64,000 nucleotides of DNA from Actinoplanes subtropicus. Its GTDB lineage: Bacteria > Actinomycetota > Actinomycetes > Mycobacteriales > Micromonosporaceae. This document shows, one piece after another, positions 17,181 through 24,489 of the stretch; position 1 is the first letter of the stretch, and each line of letters begins with the position of its first letter. The translations under genes were made by a program, and so were the position numbers. Under the pieces are notes generated by a model. It was not told where the DNA came from. It did not search any database and worked only from the letters and a program-made list of their open reading frames with translations. The stretch spans positions 248,001 through 312,000 of the forward strand of contig NZ_JOJL01000001.1 in assembly GCF_000721705.1 (NCBI RefSeq), read 5' to 3'.

Positions 17181-18124
17181 CAGAACACCTCCGAGCCGCG
17201 CCGGCGCCCGTACAGGATCACGCCGAGGCTGAGGATCATCGTGGCGATGAACAGGAAGTAGGCGGCCGCCGCCCCGTACCCCAATCTCTGGGTCTGGAAG
17301 GCCAGCTCGTAGATGTAGTAGACGATCGTCTGCGTGCTGTTCAGCGGCCCGCCGCGGGTGGTCGTGTAGACCAGGTCGAACAGCTGCATCGCGGTGATCG
17401 TCTGCCAGACCGCCACGAAGACCGTGACCGGCCGCAGCTCGGGCAGCGTGACGTGGCGGAACACCTTCCACTTCGAGGCGCCGTCCATGGTCGCCGCCTC
17501 GACCAACTCGCGCGGGATGTCCTGCAGCGCGGCCAGGTAGATCACCGTGGTGAAGCCGACCTCGCCCCAGAGCAGGATCAGGCAGATGATGTAGAGCGCC
17601 TGGTGCCGGCTCTCCAGGAACTGCTGCTGCGGCAGGCCGAGGTGGCGCAGGATGTCGTTGGCCGCGCCGAACTGCGGGTTGAAGACGAAGCCGGCCAGGA
17701 TGCCGGTGGCCGCGGCCGACGCCACGTAGGGCACGAAGATGCACGTGCGGTAGAAGCCGATCAGCCGGATCCGCTGGTTGAGCGCGACCGCGATGAGAAT
17801 GCCGAGGGCGATCGAGCCGGGCACGAAGATCGCCGTGAGGATCAGCGTGTGCTGGGTCGCCGCGATCATGTCCGGGTCCTGGACCAGCTGCTGGTAGTTG
17901 CGCCAGCCCACCGGCACGCCCGGGGAGATGCCGTTCCACTTGGCCCGGGAGATGAAGAACGCCCAGACCGCCGGGAAGATCGACAGCCCGACCACGATCA
18001 CGGTGGCCGGTCCGACGAAGGCCCAGCCGGTGAGGCTCCGCCGCACAGCGCGGCCGCGGGGGCCGCGCTGTGCGGAGACGGGCTTCGCGTGGGTACGCGG
18101 GGTGACCGCGAACGTGGTCGCCAT
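17180..18124 (-). CDS. carbohydrate ABC transporter inner-membrane permease (MalF-like)
   Basis: The 314-residue permease has a cytoplasmic N-terminal tail, six predicted helices, and the EAA loop RELVEAATMDGASKWKVFRHVTLPELRPV about 80 residues from the end. It pairs with the MalG-like permease downstream and the lipoprotein upstream to form the importer. Start ATG 18124 overlaps the binding-protein stop by one base (TGATG). The residues lining the pore do not identify the sugar. Confidence 0.92.
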   Translation of the reverse strand: MATTFAVTPRTHAKPVSAQRGPRGRAVRRSLTGWAFVGPATVIVVGLSIFPAVWAFFISRAKWNGISPGVPVGWRNYQQLVQDPDMIAATQHTLILTAIFVPGSIALGILIAVALNQRIRLIGFYRTCIFVPYVASAAATGILAGFVFNPQFGAANDILRHLGLPQQQFLESRHQALYIICLILLWGEVGFTTVIYLAALQDIPRELVEAATMDGASKWKVFRHVTLPELRPVTVFVAVWQTITAMQLFDLVYTTTRGGPLNSTQTIVYYIYELAFQTQRLGYGAAAAYFLFIATMILSLGVILYGRRRGSEVF

Positions 18125-19446
18125 CAGTTGCCCACGGCGGTGGCCGACTTCTTCGCCGCCTCGTCCAGCGCGGCCTTGGGCTGCGCCTGCCCCTGCAGCA
18201 CCTTGGCGATTGCGTCGCCGACGTTGTGCGACAGCTCGTCGTAGCCGGGCAGCGTGGGCCGGGCCTGCTTGGCGTTGGCCAGGTTGTCGAAGAACTTCTG
18301 GCCGCCCGGGTACTCCTTGACGTAGGTGGCGAACTCGGGCGTGTCCTTCTCACTCGTACGCAGGGGAAGGTTGCCCACCGCGAGGTTCCACTTCGGATCG
18401 ATCTCGGTGCTGGTCAGCCACTTCACGAAGTCGCGGGAGGCGCCGGCCCGGTTCACGTCGTCGTGGTTGAACAGCACCCACAGGTCCGGCCCGGAGACGG
18501 TCTGGTGGTCGCCGTTGTAGCCGGGCAGGTCGACCACGCCGTAGTCCAGCTTGGCGGCCTTGATGTCCAGCAGGGACCACGGCCCGGAGAGCATCATCGC
18601 GATGTGCCCGCTGTTGAAGAGCGGGCCGTACTTCTCGTCGGTCTGGTCGAGGTACATCGACTTGTCGTCGACCGCCATCTGGCGCAGCGTCTCGAGCGCG
18701 GCCACCCCGGCGTCCGAGTTGAAGGCCGGCTTCGTGCCGTCCAGGATCTTGCCGCCGTGCTGCCAGAGCATCGGCCACAGGTGCCAGGTGGTGTCCTCGC
18801 TGCCGGATACCGAGTAGGCCGTCCCGTACGTCTTGGTCGCGGTGTTGGTCAGTTTCTTGGCGGCGGCCCGGAAGTCGTCCCAGGACCAACTATCCGTCGG
18901 ATAGGCCTGCCCGGCCTGGTCGAAGAGCTTCTTGTTGTAGATCAGCGCGAGGTTGTCGACCAGCGCCGGGATCCCGATGACCTTGCCGTTCGCCGTCGCC
19001 ACCTCGCGAGCGGCGGCCGGGATCTCGGTCCATTTGAAGGACGGATCATTGACGTACGAGGTGAGGTCCTGCGTCTTGCCACTGGCGCCGAGATCACCGG
19101 CCCAGTTGCCGTAGGCGTACGAGATGTCGGGGTAGCTGCCGCCGGTGAAGCCCGCCGACAGCTTGGTGATCAGGTCGTCGGTGGTCGGCGCCCCGGACGA
19201 GACCTTGATGGTCACGTTCGGGTGTGCGGTGTGGTACTCGGCGGCCAACTGCTCGGCCACCTTCTCCTGCTCGTCGGGCTGGCCGGTCCACCAGGTGATC
19301 TCGACGTTCGCCTTCGGGTCGTAGCCCGCGGCGGCGTCCTTGCCGCTTTCGGTCGTCCCGCCCATGCAGGCGGAGAGCGTGAGTGCGGCGCCGAGGCCGC
19401 CCGCTATCAGCCGGAACACCCGGCGTCGCCGAAGGTTGTCAGTCAT
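18124..19446 (-). CDS. ABC sugar-binding lipoprotein
   Basis: The 440-residue family 1 extracellular solute-binding protein begins with a twin-Arg-rich tail (RRRRVFRLIAGG), a hydrophobic stretch and the lipobox LSAC, so it should be lipid-anchored outside the membrane. The mature part carries the usual EITWWTG start, HPNVTIKV, and GPWSLLDIKAAKLDYGVVDLPG. It captures the sugar for the two permeases encoded downstream. ATG 19446 is preferred because GAGGTG lies seven bases upstream; the GTG at 19455 is part of that ribosome-binding site. A 31-bp gap separates it from the SIS gene, consistent with one operon. Confidence 0.92.
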   Translation of the reverse strand: MTDNLRRRRVFRLIAGGLGAALTLSACMGGTTESGKDAAAGYDPKANVEITWWTGQPDEQEKVAEQLAAEYHTAHPNVTIKVSSGAPTTDDLITKLSAGFTGGSYPDISYAYGNWAGDLGASGKTQDLTSYVNDPSFKWTEIPAAAREVATANGKVIGIPALVDNLALIYNKKLFDQAGQAYPTDSWSWDDFRAAAKKLTNTATKTYGTAYSVSGSEDTTWHLWPMLWQHGGKILDGTKPAFNSDAGVAALETLRQMAVDDKSMYLDQTDEKYGPLFNSGHIAMMLSGPWSLLDIKAAKLDYGVVDLPGYNGDHQTVSGPDLWVLFNHDDVNRAGASRDFVKWLTSTEIDPKWNLAVGNLPLRTSEKDTPEFATYVKEYPGGQKFFDNLANAKQARPTLPGYDELSHNVGDAIAKVLQGQAQPKAALDEAAKKSATAVGN

Positions 19447-19477
19447 CAGGGGCACCTCGATGTTCGTCTGGGTGGGC

Positions 19478-20359
19478 TCAGGAGGCGAGGACGACGGATC
19501 GGGTGAGCAGTCGGGGCTGGTCGGGGTCGAGACCGCGGTGGGCGGCCGACGCCAGCGCGAAACGTTGGGCGAGCACTAGCTGAGCAAGCGGATCCAGTTC
19601 ATCGCGGTACGCCGTGGCGCCGGCCGACCGGGCCACGTCGTCCAGGTCCGGGTCGGTGTCGCCGAGCGACCAGACCAGCGAGCGCGGCCCGCAGACCGCG
19701 ACCGGGCCGTGCCGGAAGTCCTTGGCCGGGTACGACTCGGAGTAGGCCTGGGCCGCTTCGCGCACCTTCAGCGCGGCCTCGTTGGCCAGTCCGTAGGTCC
19801 AGCCGGTGCCGAGGTAGACGAGGTGGTCGATGTCGGCCGGGTCGGCCGGCAGGTCCGCTTCCAACGCCCGCCGGCCGTCCTTGACCACGGCCGCGATGTC
19901 GTGTCCGAAGGCGTGCCGGGCCAGCGCCAGCACCGTCGTCGGGAAACGGGTCTGCACCACGCTGCGCTCGTCGGCGAAGTCCAGCACGAGCCGCGTGTCG
20001 GTCAGGTCGTCGACCGGCTCGCCGCGCACCGCGGTGATCGCGACCGTGCGGGTCGCGGCCGGGACCCGCCGCAGCGCCTCGAGCACCTCGGTGGAGGTGC
20101 CCGAGCGGGTGACCGCGACGATCCGGTCGTAATGCCGGCGGGGGCGGAACTCCGAGGCGCAGACCGCGTCGGTCTCCCCGAAGCCGGCCTCCTCCCGGAG
20201 CTCGGCGATGGCCTGCGCGACGAACCAGCTGGTGCCGCAGCCGAGCACGAGCATCCGCTCGCCGGGAGCGATCAGCTCGTGCTGCGCCTGGTCGGTCAGG
20301 GCCAGGCTCTGCAGCCAGACGTCCGGCTGGCTGGCAATCTCGGCCGCGGTGTCATTCAT
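19478..20359 (-). CDS. SIS-domain sugar isomerase/deaminase (AgaS/GlmS-isomerase-like)
   Basis: The 293-residue protein has two SIS modules like the isomerase half of glucosamine-6-phosphate synthase. The first holds LGCGTSWFVAQAIAEL and VTRSGTSTEVLEAL; the second holds LGTGWTYGLANEAALKVREA and AYPAKDFRHGP-like residues (SYPAKDFRHGPVAV), which bind the phosphosugar. Without the glutaminase domain it should act as an aldose-ketose isomerase or amino-sugar-phosphate deaminase, as AgaS does for galactosamine-6-P. It sits between the GH4 gene and the transporter. CATAAT eight bases before ATG 20359 and a candidate operator just upstream suggest an internal regulated promoter. Confidence 0.85.
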   Translation of the reverse strand: MNDTAAEIASQPDVWLQSLALTDQAQHELIAPGERMLVLGCGTSWFVAQAIAELREEAGFGETDAVCASEFRPRRHYDRIVAVTRSGTSTEVLEALRRVPAATRTVAITAVRGEPVDDLTDTRLVLDFADERSVVQTRFPTTVLALARHAFGHDIAAVVKDGRRALEADLPADPADIDHLVYLGTGWTYGLANEAALKVREAAQAYSESYPAKDFRHGPVAVCGPRSLVWSLGDTDPDLDDVARSAGATAYRDELDPLAQLVLAQRFALASAAHRGLDPDQPRLLTRSVVLAS

Positions 20360-20371
20360 GTCCGAGGATTA

Positions 20372-20386
20372 TGCTCGTTTGTGATC
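20372..20386 (-). promoter_or_regulatory. candidate DeoR operator upstream of the SIS gene (site A)
   Basis: TGCTCGTTTGTGATC shares its TGCTCGTTTG core with the site at 21810-21819. It overlaps the upstream edge of the CATAAT -10-like box that serves the SIS gene on the minus strand, which is where a repressor would act. Confidence 0.5.
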
Positions 20387-20404
20387 GATCCACAAGATGT
20401 GCGC

Positions 20405-20420
20405 ATCAAACGAACAATCC
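20405..20420 (-). promoter_or_regulatory. candidate DeoR operator upstream of the SIS gene (site B)
   Basis: ATCAAACGAACAATCC reads GGATTGTTCGTTTGAT on the opposite strand, matching the core of sites A and C. It lies 19 bp from site A in opposite orientation within the 82-bp gap between the GH4 stop and the SIS start. Confidence 0.5.
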
Positions 20421-20441
20421 AGAGTGTGCGTTCTATCTTGT

Positions 20442-21734
20442 CTACCTGAGGCTGTCGGGCATCAAGTCCCCGTGCGCGGCGGTGAGTTCGTCGCACAGCT
20501 CCCAGATCTGGTCCACGGTCAGCGTCGCGGCCGTGTTCGGGTCGACCATCGCGGCCTGCCGGACCATCCGCTTGTCCCCGGTGAGCGCCGCCTGCACGGT
20601 CAACTGGCCGACGCTGACGAAGCTCCGGTTCAGCGCCGCACACTGGGTGGGCAGCGCACCGACCCGCTCCGGGCGGACGCCGAGCCGGTCGACGACGGCC
20701 GGCACCTCGACGGCGTAGCCCTCGGGGAGGTTGCTGATCAGGCCGTGGTTGGGGACGTTCGCGTGGATCCGCCGCATCGTGCCGGTGACGATGCTGTGGA
20801 TGACCTGCGGCGCGTACTCGGTGGCCGCTCGGGTCAGATCGAGGGGCTCGCCCCGTTGGAGGGAAGCGCGCGTTTTCTCGTATTCCGCCACATTGTCGGC
20901 GCTGATCTGGAGGTAGTCCCCGACCGGGATGCGCAGCCGGGCGATCTCCTCGTCGTGGTGCAGGTACCAGGGGAGGTACTCGGAGGAGTGCTCGCTGGTC
21001 TCGGTGGGGAAGTAGCCCAGCCGCCGGTACATGTCCATCCGGACGCGCCGGCGCAGCTCGGGGTCCTTCTCCAGCAGCGCGTCCAGCCGGGGGTAGAGCG
21101 ACTCGCCGTGGTGCTCGAAGCGGAGCAGCCAGGCCTGATGGTTGACGCCCGCGCCGAGATAGTCGATCTCGCCCAGCGGTACGTCCAGCAGCTCGGCGAG
21201 GTCGTGCACGGTCCAGAATACGGAATGGCAGAGGCCGACGGCCTTGAGGCTTGGCGCCCTTTTTGCCAGGTATGCGATGTTCATGGCCATGGGGTTCGTG
21301 TAGTTGAGAAGCCAAGCCTCCGGGCAGACCTCCTGCATATCTCGCGCTATGCCATCCAATACCGGAAATGTCCGAAGAGCGCGGAAGACGCCACCGACGC
21401 CGAGTGTGTCGGCGATCGTCTGACGCAGGCCGTACTTGGCCGGGATCTCGAAGTCGCGCACGGTCGCCGGATACATCCCGACCTGGATCGAGTTGATCAC
21501 GAAGTCGGCGCCCTCGAGCGAGGTCCGCCGGTCGAGGCTGGTCCTTATCGCCGGCTTGCACCCGAGCTGGTCGGCGGTGCGACGGGCGATCGCCGACGCC
21601 GTCTCCAGCCGCTCGGGGTCGATGTCGTGCAGGGACAGGGTGACGTCGCGCAACTCGTCGAAGGAGAGGATGTCGGCCAGCAGTTCGCGGGTGAACACCA
21701 CGCTGCCGGCGCCCAGGAAGGCGATCACGGTCAT
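20442..21734 (-). CDS. glycoside hydrolase family 4, alpha-galactosidase (MelA)-like
   Basis: The 430-residue enzyme belongs to GH4, whose members cleave glycosides by an NAD- and Mn-dependent redox elimination mechanism in the cytoplasm. The N-terminal Rossmann motif is AFLGAGSVVFT; NYTNPMAMN is the substrate/cofactor loop; C169 in GLCHS and H199 in GAGVNHQAW are the expected Mn ligands. The GLCHS and NHQAW signatures fit the alpha-galactosidase/alpha-glucosidase branch better than the 6-phospho-beta-glucosidase branch. ATG 21734 is chosen because the Rossmann fold begins there. It heads the minus-strand operon running to 16353 and is divergent from the DeoR gene. Confidence 0.9.
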   Translation of the reverse strand: MTVIAFLGAGSVVFTRELLADILSFDELRDVTLSLHDIDPERLETASAIARRTADQLGCKPAIRTSLDRRTSLEGADFVINSIQVGMYPATVRDFEIPAKYGLRQTIADTLGVGGVFRALRTFPVLDGIARDMQEVCPEAWLLNYTNPMAMNIAYLAKRAPSLKAVGLCHSVFWTVHDLAELLDVPLGEIDYLGAGVNHQAWLLRFEHHGESLYPRLDALLEKDPELRRRVRMDMYRRLGYFPTETSEHSSEYLPWYLHHDEEIARLRIPVGDYLQISADNVAEYEKTRASLQRGEPLDLTRAATEYAPQVIHSIVTGTMRRIHANVPNHGLISNLPEGYAVEVPAVVDRLGVRPERVGALPTQCAALNRSFVSVGQLTVQAALTGDKRMVRQAAMVDPNTAATLTVDQIWELCDELTAAHGDLMPDSLR

Positions 21735-21789
21735 GGGCGGATTCTTGGCGTGCTCGCCAACAACGCGCAATACCAACTGGTGTATCGCT

Positions 21790-21822
21790 TGAAAACGAAC
21801 TACATTGACTGCTCGTTTGATC
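21790..21822. promoter_or_regulatory. candidate DeoR operator pair between GH4 and deoR-type genes (sites C and D)
   Basis: Site C, TGCTCGTTTGATC (21810-21822), and site D, GAAAACGAAC (21791-21800, GTTCGTTTTC on the other strand), are oppositely oriented copies of the TCGTTT core found at 20372 and 20405. They sit in the 107-bp divergent promoter region, so one repressor could close both directions. A DeoR-type repressor is encoded immediately to the right. Confidence 0.55.
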
Positions 21823-21841
21823 ATTGCCGGAAGAGGGGCCC

Positions 21842-22627
21842 ATGAGCTCACTGCGCCGGGCCGACCGGGTGTCGGCCATCCTCGAGCGGGTCGCCAGCCA
21901 CGGCTCGGTCGACGCCGGCCACCTCGCCGACGAGTTCGCCGTCTCGCCCGCCACCATCCGCCGCGACCTGCAGGTACTCGAAGATCAACGGCTGCTTTCC
22001 CGTACGCATGGGGGCGCGGTCGCCGTCGACGTCGCCTACGAGCTGCCGGTCCGCTACCGGGTCGGCCAGCACCGCGAGGAGAAGGCGCTGGTCGCCAAGA
22101 CCGTCTTCGACCTGCTGCCCAAGGGCCCGCTCACCCTGGGCCTGACCGGCGGCACCACCACACACCTGCTGGCCCGGCTGCTCGCCGAGCGGGTCGACCT
22201 GACCGTGGTCACCAACGCGCTGAACATCGCGGCCGAGCTGGCCCTGCGCCCCCGCCTCAAGCTGATCATGACCGGCGGCGTCTCCCGCACCCAGTCGTAC
22301 GAGCTGGTCGGCCCGATCGCCGACCAGGCGCTGCAGGGCCTCAACATGGCGGTCGCGGTGGTCGGCGTCGACGGCATCAGCGCCCGCGGCGGCCTCACCA
22401 CGCACGACGAGATCGAGGCGAACACCAACGCCACCATGATCCGCCGCGCCGACCGGGTGATCGTGGTGGCCGACGGCTCCAAGCTGGGCAAGGTCTGCCT
22501 CGCCGGGATCTGCCCGGTCACCGACGTGTCGGCGCTGGTCACCGACGCGAGCGCCGACCCGGCCGCGGTCGAGGCGATCCGCCGCACCGGCACCGAGGTG
22601 ATCGTGGCCGGGGTGCGCGCCGGGTAG
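21842..22627 (+). CDS. DeoR-family transcriptional repressor of the sugar island
   Basis: The 261-residue protein has an N-terminal DeoR helix-turn-helix (RVSAILERVASHGSVDAGHLADEFAVSPATIRRDLQVLEDQRLLSRTHGGA, about residues 6-57) and a C-terminal sugar-phosphate sensor domain. The latter has LGLTGGTTTHLLA, VVTNALNIA, MTGGVSR, GVDGIS and VADGSKLGK. Members bind operators until an intermediate sugar phosphate releases them. ATG 21842 follows AAGAGGGG at suitable spacing. The divergent GH4 operon and the repeated TCGTTT motif upstream make the island its likely target, including itself. Confidence 0.9.
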   Translation: MSSLRRADRVSAILERVASHGSVDAGHLADEFAVSPATIRRDLQVLEDQRLLSRTHGGAVAVDVAYELPVRYRVGQHREEKALVAKTVFDLLPKGPLTLGLTGGTTTHLLARLLAERVDLTVVTNALNIAAELALRPRLKLIMTGGVSRTQSYELVGPIADQALQGLNMAVAVVGVDGISARGGLTTHDEIEANTNATMIRRADRVIVVADGSKLGKVCLAGICPVTDVSALVTDASADPAAVEAIRRTGTEVIVAGVRAG

Positions 22628-22638
22628 CGTGAGCCGTC
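22625..22638 (+). promoter_or_regulatory. leaderless-type -10 box for the two-component operon
   Basis: TAGCGT (22625-22630) is followed by eight bases and ATG 22639, with no Shine-Dalgarno. The box overlaps the deoR-type stop codon, so the kinase could be transcribed from its own promoter. Confidence 0.4.
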
Positions 22639-23742
22639 ATGGGGGACGGCTACTCGGCTCGCCTGCCGGCGCGATGGCGCGTGCTGCTCGTCCTCGGCTC
22701 GGTCGCGGCGTCGGCGCCGATCGTCGTCTACGGCTCGGCGGCGTCCGCGCCGGTCGCGGTCCGCGGTTCGGCGCCGATCCTGGCGGCCGGGCTGATCCTG
22801 GCGCAGGGCGTGGTCCTGTGGTGGCTCGGCGACCGGCCGGCCCCGGTGACGGTCGCGGTCTTGTTGATCAGCGCCGGGTTGCAGGCGCTCCATCCGGGCT
22901 TCGGGCCGGGGATCGCCTTCGTGGTGCTGTGCACGTATGCCTGGTTGCGCCCGGCCGGCGAGACGCTCTGGGTGGTGGGGTTCGCCGTGCTCACCGCGTG
23001 CCTCCCGGCGGCGGCCCGGGGCCGCTGGGATCTCGCCGGGCTCTGGCTGGGCGCGGTGCTGCTGGCCTGGAGCTGGGGCGCGCTGGCCCGGGCGCGCGGC
23101 GCGCGGCGGGTGGCCGAGCGGCGGCAGGCGGTGCTCGAGGAGCGCGCCCGGATCGCCCGCGACCTGCACGACGTCCTCTCGCACACGGTCTCGGTGATGG
23201 TGGTGCAGGCGGCCGCCGCCGACGACGTCTGGGAGTCGAACCCGGCCCAGGCCCGGGCGGCCGTGCGGCGCACCGAGGAGGCGGGCCGGCAGGCGCTCGC
23301 CGAGCTCCGCGGGTTTCTGCGGACCGTGCGCGAGGAGGCGGAGGACGACGCGGCGCCACAGCCGACCCTGGACGACGTGCCACGGCTCGCCGGCACGATG
23401 GGCGACTCCGGGCTGCGGGTGACGCTGCGGCGGGAGGGCACCGGCGAGGTGCCGCTGGGCGTGCAGGCCGGGGCGTACCGGATAGTCCAGGAGGCGCTGA
23501 CCAACACGCTGCGGCACGCCCGTGCCTCGGCAGCCGAGGTGTTGCTGCGGATCGACGAGTCGGAGTTGTGTGTGCGGGTGCGCGACGACGGGACGGGCGG
23601 CGGGTCCGTTCGCGAGGGCGGGCACGGGCTGCTCGGCATGCGCGAGCGCGCCGGGCTGCTCGGCGGCACGCTGGCGGCCGGGCCGCGCGCGGGTGGCGGG
23701 TTCGAGGTGGAGGCCCGCCTTCCCCTACGGGAGCGGCCGTGA
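22639..23742 (+). CDS. NarL-type sensor histidine kinase
   Basis: The 367-residue kinase has four to five N-terminal membrane helices with little extracellular sequence (residues about 14-150), a HisKA_3 dimerisation domain with RDLHDVLSH (phospho-acceptor H177), and a HATPase_c domain with EALTNTLRHA (N box), DDGTGGG and GHGLLGMRERAGLLGG. This is the DesK/LiaS-like class, which senses the membrane state or a ligand in it. It is translationally coupled to the response regulator through a GTGA overlap. The signal is not identifiable. Confidence 0.92.
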   Translation: MGDGYSARLPARWRVLLVLGSVAASAPIVVYGSAASAPVAVRGSAPILAAGLILAQGVVLWWLGDRPAPVTVAVLLISAGLQALHPGFGPGIAFVVLCTYAWLRPAGETLWVVGFAVLTACLPAAARGRWDLAGLWLGAVLLAWSWGALARARGARRVAERRQAVLEERARIARDLHDVLSHTVSVMVVQAAAADDVWESNPAQARAAVRRTEEAGRQALAELRGFLRTVREEAEDDAAPQPTLDDVPRLAGTMGDSGLRVTLRREGTGEVPLGVQAGAYRIVQEALTNTLRHARASAAEVLLRIDESELCVRVRDDGTGGGSVREGGHGLLGMRERAGLLGGTLAAGPRAGGGFEVEARLPLRERP

Positions 23743-24404
23743 CCATCAAGGTGCTGATCGCCGACGACCAGGCGCTCGTCCGGTCCGGGTTCCGGATGAT
23801 TCTCGAGTCCCGGGACGACCTGGCGGTGGTCGGCGAGGCGGGCGACGGCGAGCAGGCGATCCGGCTGGCCGAGCAGACCCGGCCGGACGTGGTGCTGATG
23901 GACGTGCGGATGCCCGGCGTGGACGGGGTGGCCGCGACCGCCCGGCTCACCGCCGCGCCGGACGCCCCGAAGGTGATCATCCTGACCACGTACGACCTGG
24001 AGGAGCCGCTCTATGCGGCGCTGCGGGCCGGGGCGAGCGGCTTCCTGCTCAAGGACGTGCGCCCGGCCGACCTGGTCGAGGCGATCCGGGTGGTGGCCGG
24101 CGGGGACGCGCTGCTCGGCCCGACCGCGACCCGCCGGCTGCTCGACCGGTTCCTGGTCACCGACGTGACGCCGGCCGCGCCCGCGGGCAGCCTCGACCGG
24201 CTCACCGAGCGGGAGCGCGAGGTGCTGACGCTGATGGCCCGGGGCGCGTCGAACGCCGAGATCGCCGGCCGGCTGGTGGTCTCCGAGACGACGGTGAAGA
24301 CGCACGTGTCGGCGATCCTGCGCAAGCTCGAGGTGCGCGACCGGGTGCAGGCCGTCGTCCTCGCGTACGACCTCGGGGTGGTCCGGCCCCGGCCCTCCTC
24401 CTGA
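23739..24404 (+). CDS. NarL/LuxR-type response regulator
   Basis: The 221-residue regulator has a receiver domain (VLIADDQALVRSGF, phospho-acceptor D55 in LMDVRMPG, conserved Thr and Lys in ILTTYD and FLLKD) and a C-terminal LuxR helix-turn-helix (LTEREREVLTLMARGASNAEIAGRLVVSETTVKTHVSAILRKL). It is phosphorylated by the kinase encoded just upstream, whose stop it overlaps (GTGA). The palindrome CGGACC-GT-GGTCCG at 24440, ahead of the next gene, is a reasonable candidate binding site. Confidence 0.93.
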   Translation: MTIKVLIADDQALVRSGFRMILESRDDLAVVGEAGDGEQAIRLAEQTRPDVVLMDVRMPGVDGVAATARLTAAPDAPKVIILTTYDLEEPLYAALRAGASGFLLKDVRPADLVEAIRVVAGGDALLGPTATRRLLDRFLVTDVTPAAPAGSLDRLTEREREVLTLMARGASNAEIAGRLVVSETTVKTHVSAILRKLEVRDRVQAVVLAYDLGVVRPRPSS

Positions 24405-24439
24405 GCCCGACGCTCCTCCTCAGGTAGGAGGCCGAATAT

Positions 24440-24453
24440 CGGACCGTGGTCCG
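24440..24453. promoter_or_regulatory. palindromic candidate response-regulator site
   Basis: CGGACC (24440-24445), GT, GGTCCG (24448-24453) is a perfect palindrome 23 bp upstream of the TAACGT -10 box of the membrane protein gene. Its GACCGTGGTC core recurs before the LLM oxidoreductase gene at 60753. Confidence 0.45.
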
Positions 24454-24476
24454 ACGTAATGATCTTGCCCGATCCC

Positions 24477-24489
24477 TAACGTCTTCGGC
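24477..24489 (+). promoter_or_regulatory. leaderless-type -10 box for the membrane protein gene
   Basis: TAACGT (24477-24482) is followed by seven bases and ATG 24490. There is no Shine-Dalgarno. Confidence 0.45.

Noticed and set aside
17181..18353. Upstream extension that would fuse the MalG-like permease to 391 extra residues
   Set aside because: The extra part is an out-of-frame reading of the neighbouring permease; ATG 17180 fits the coupled TGATG arrangement and the family length.
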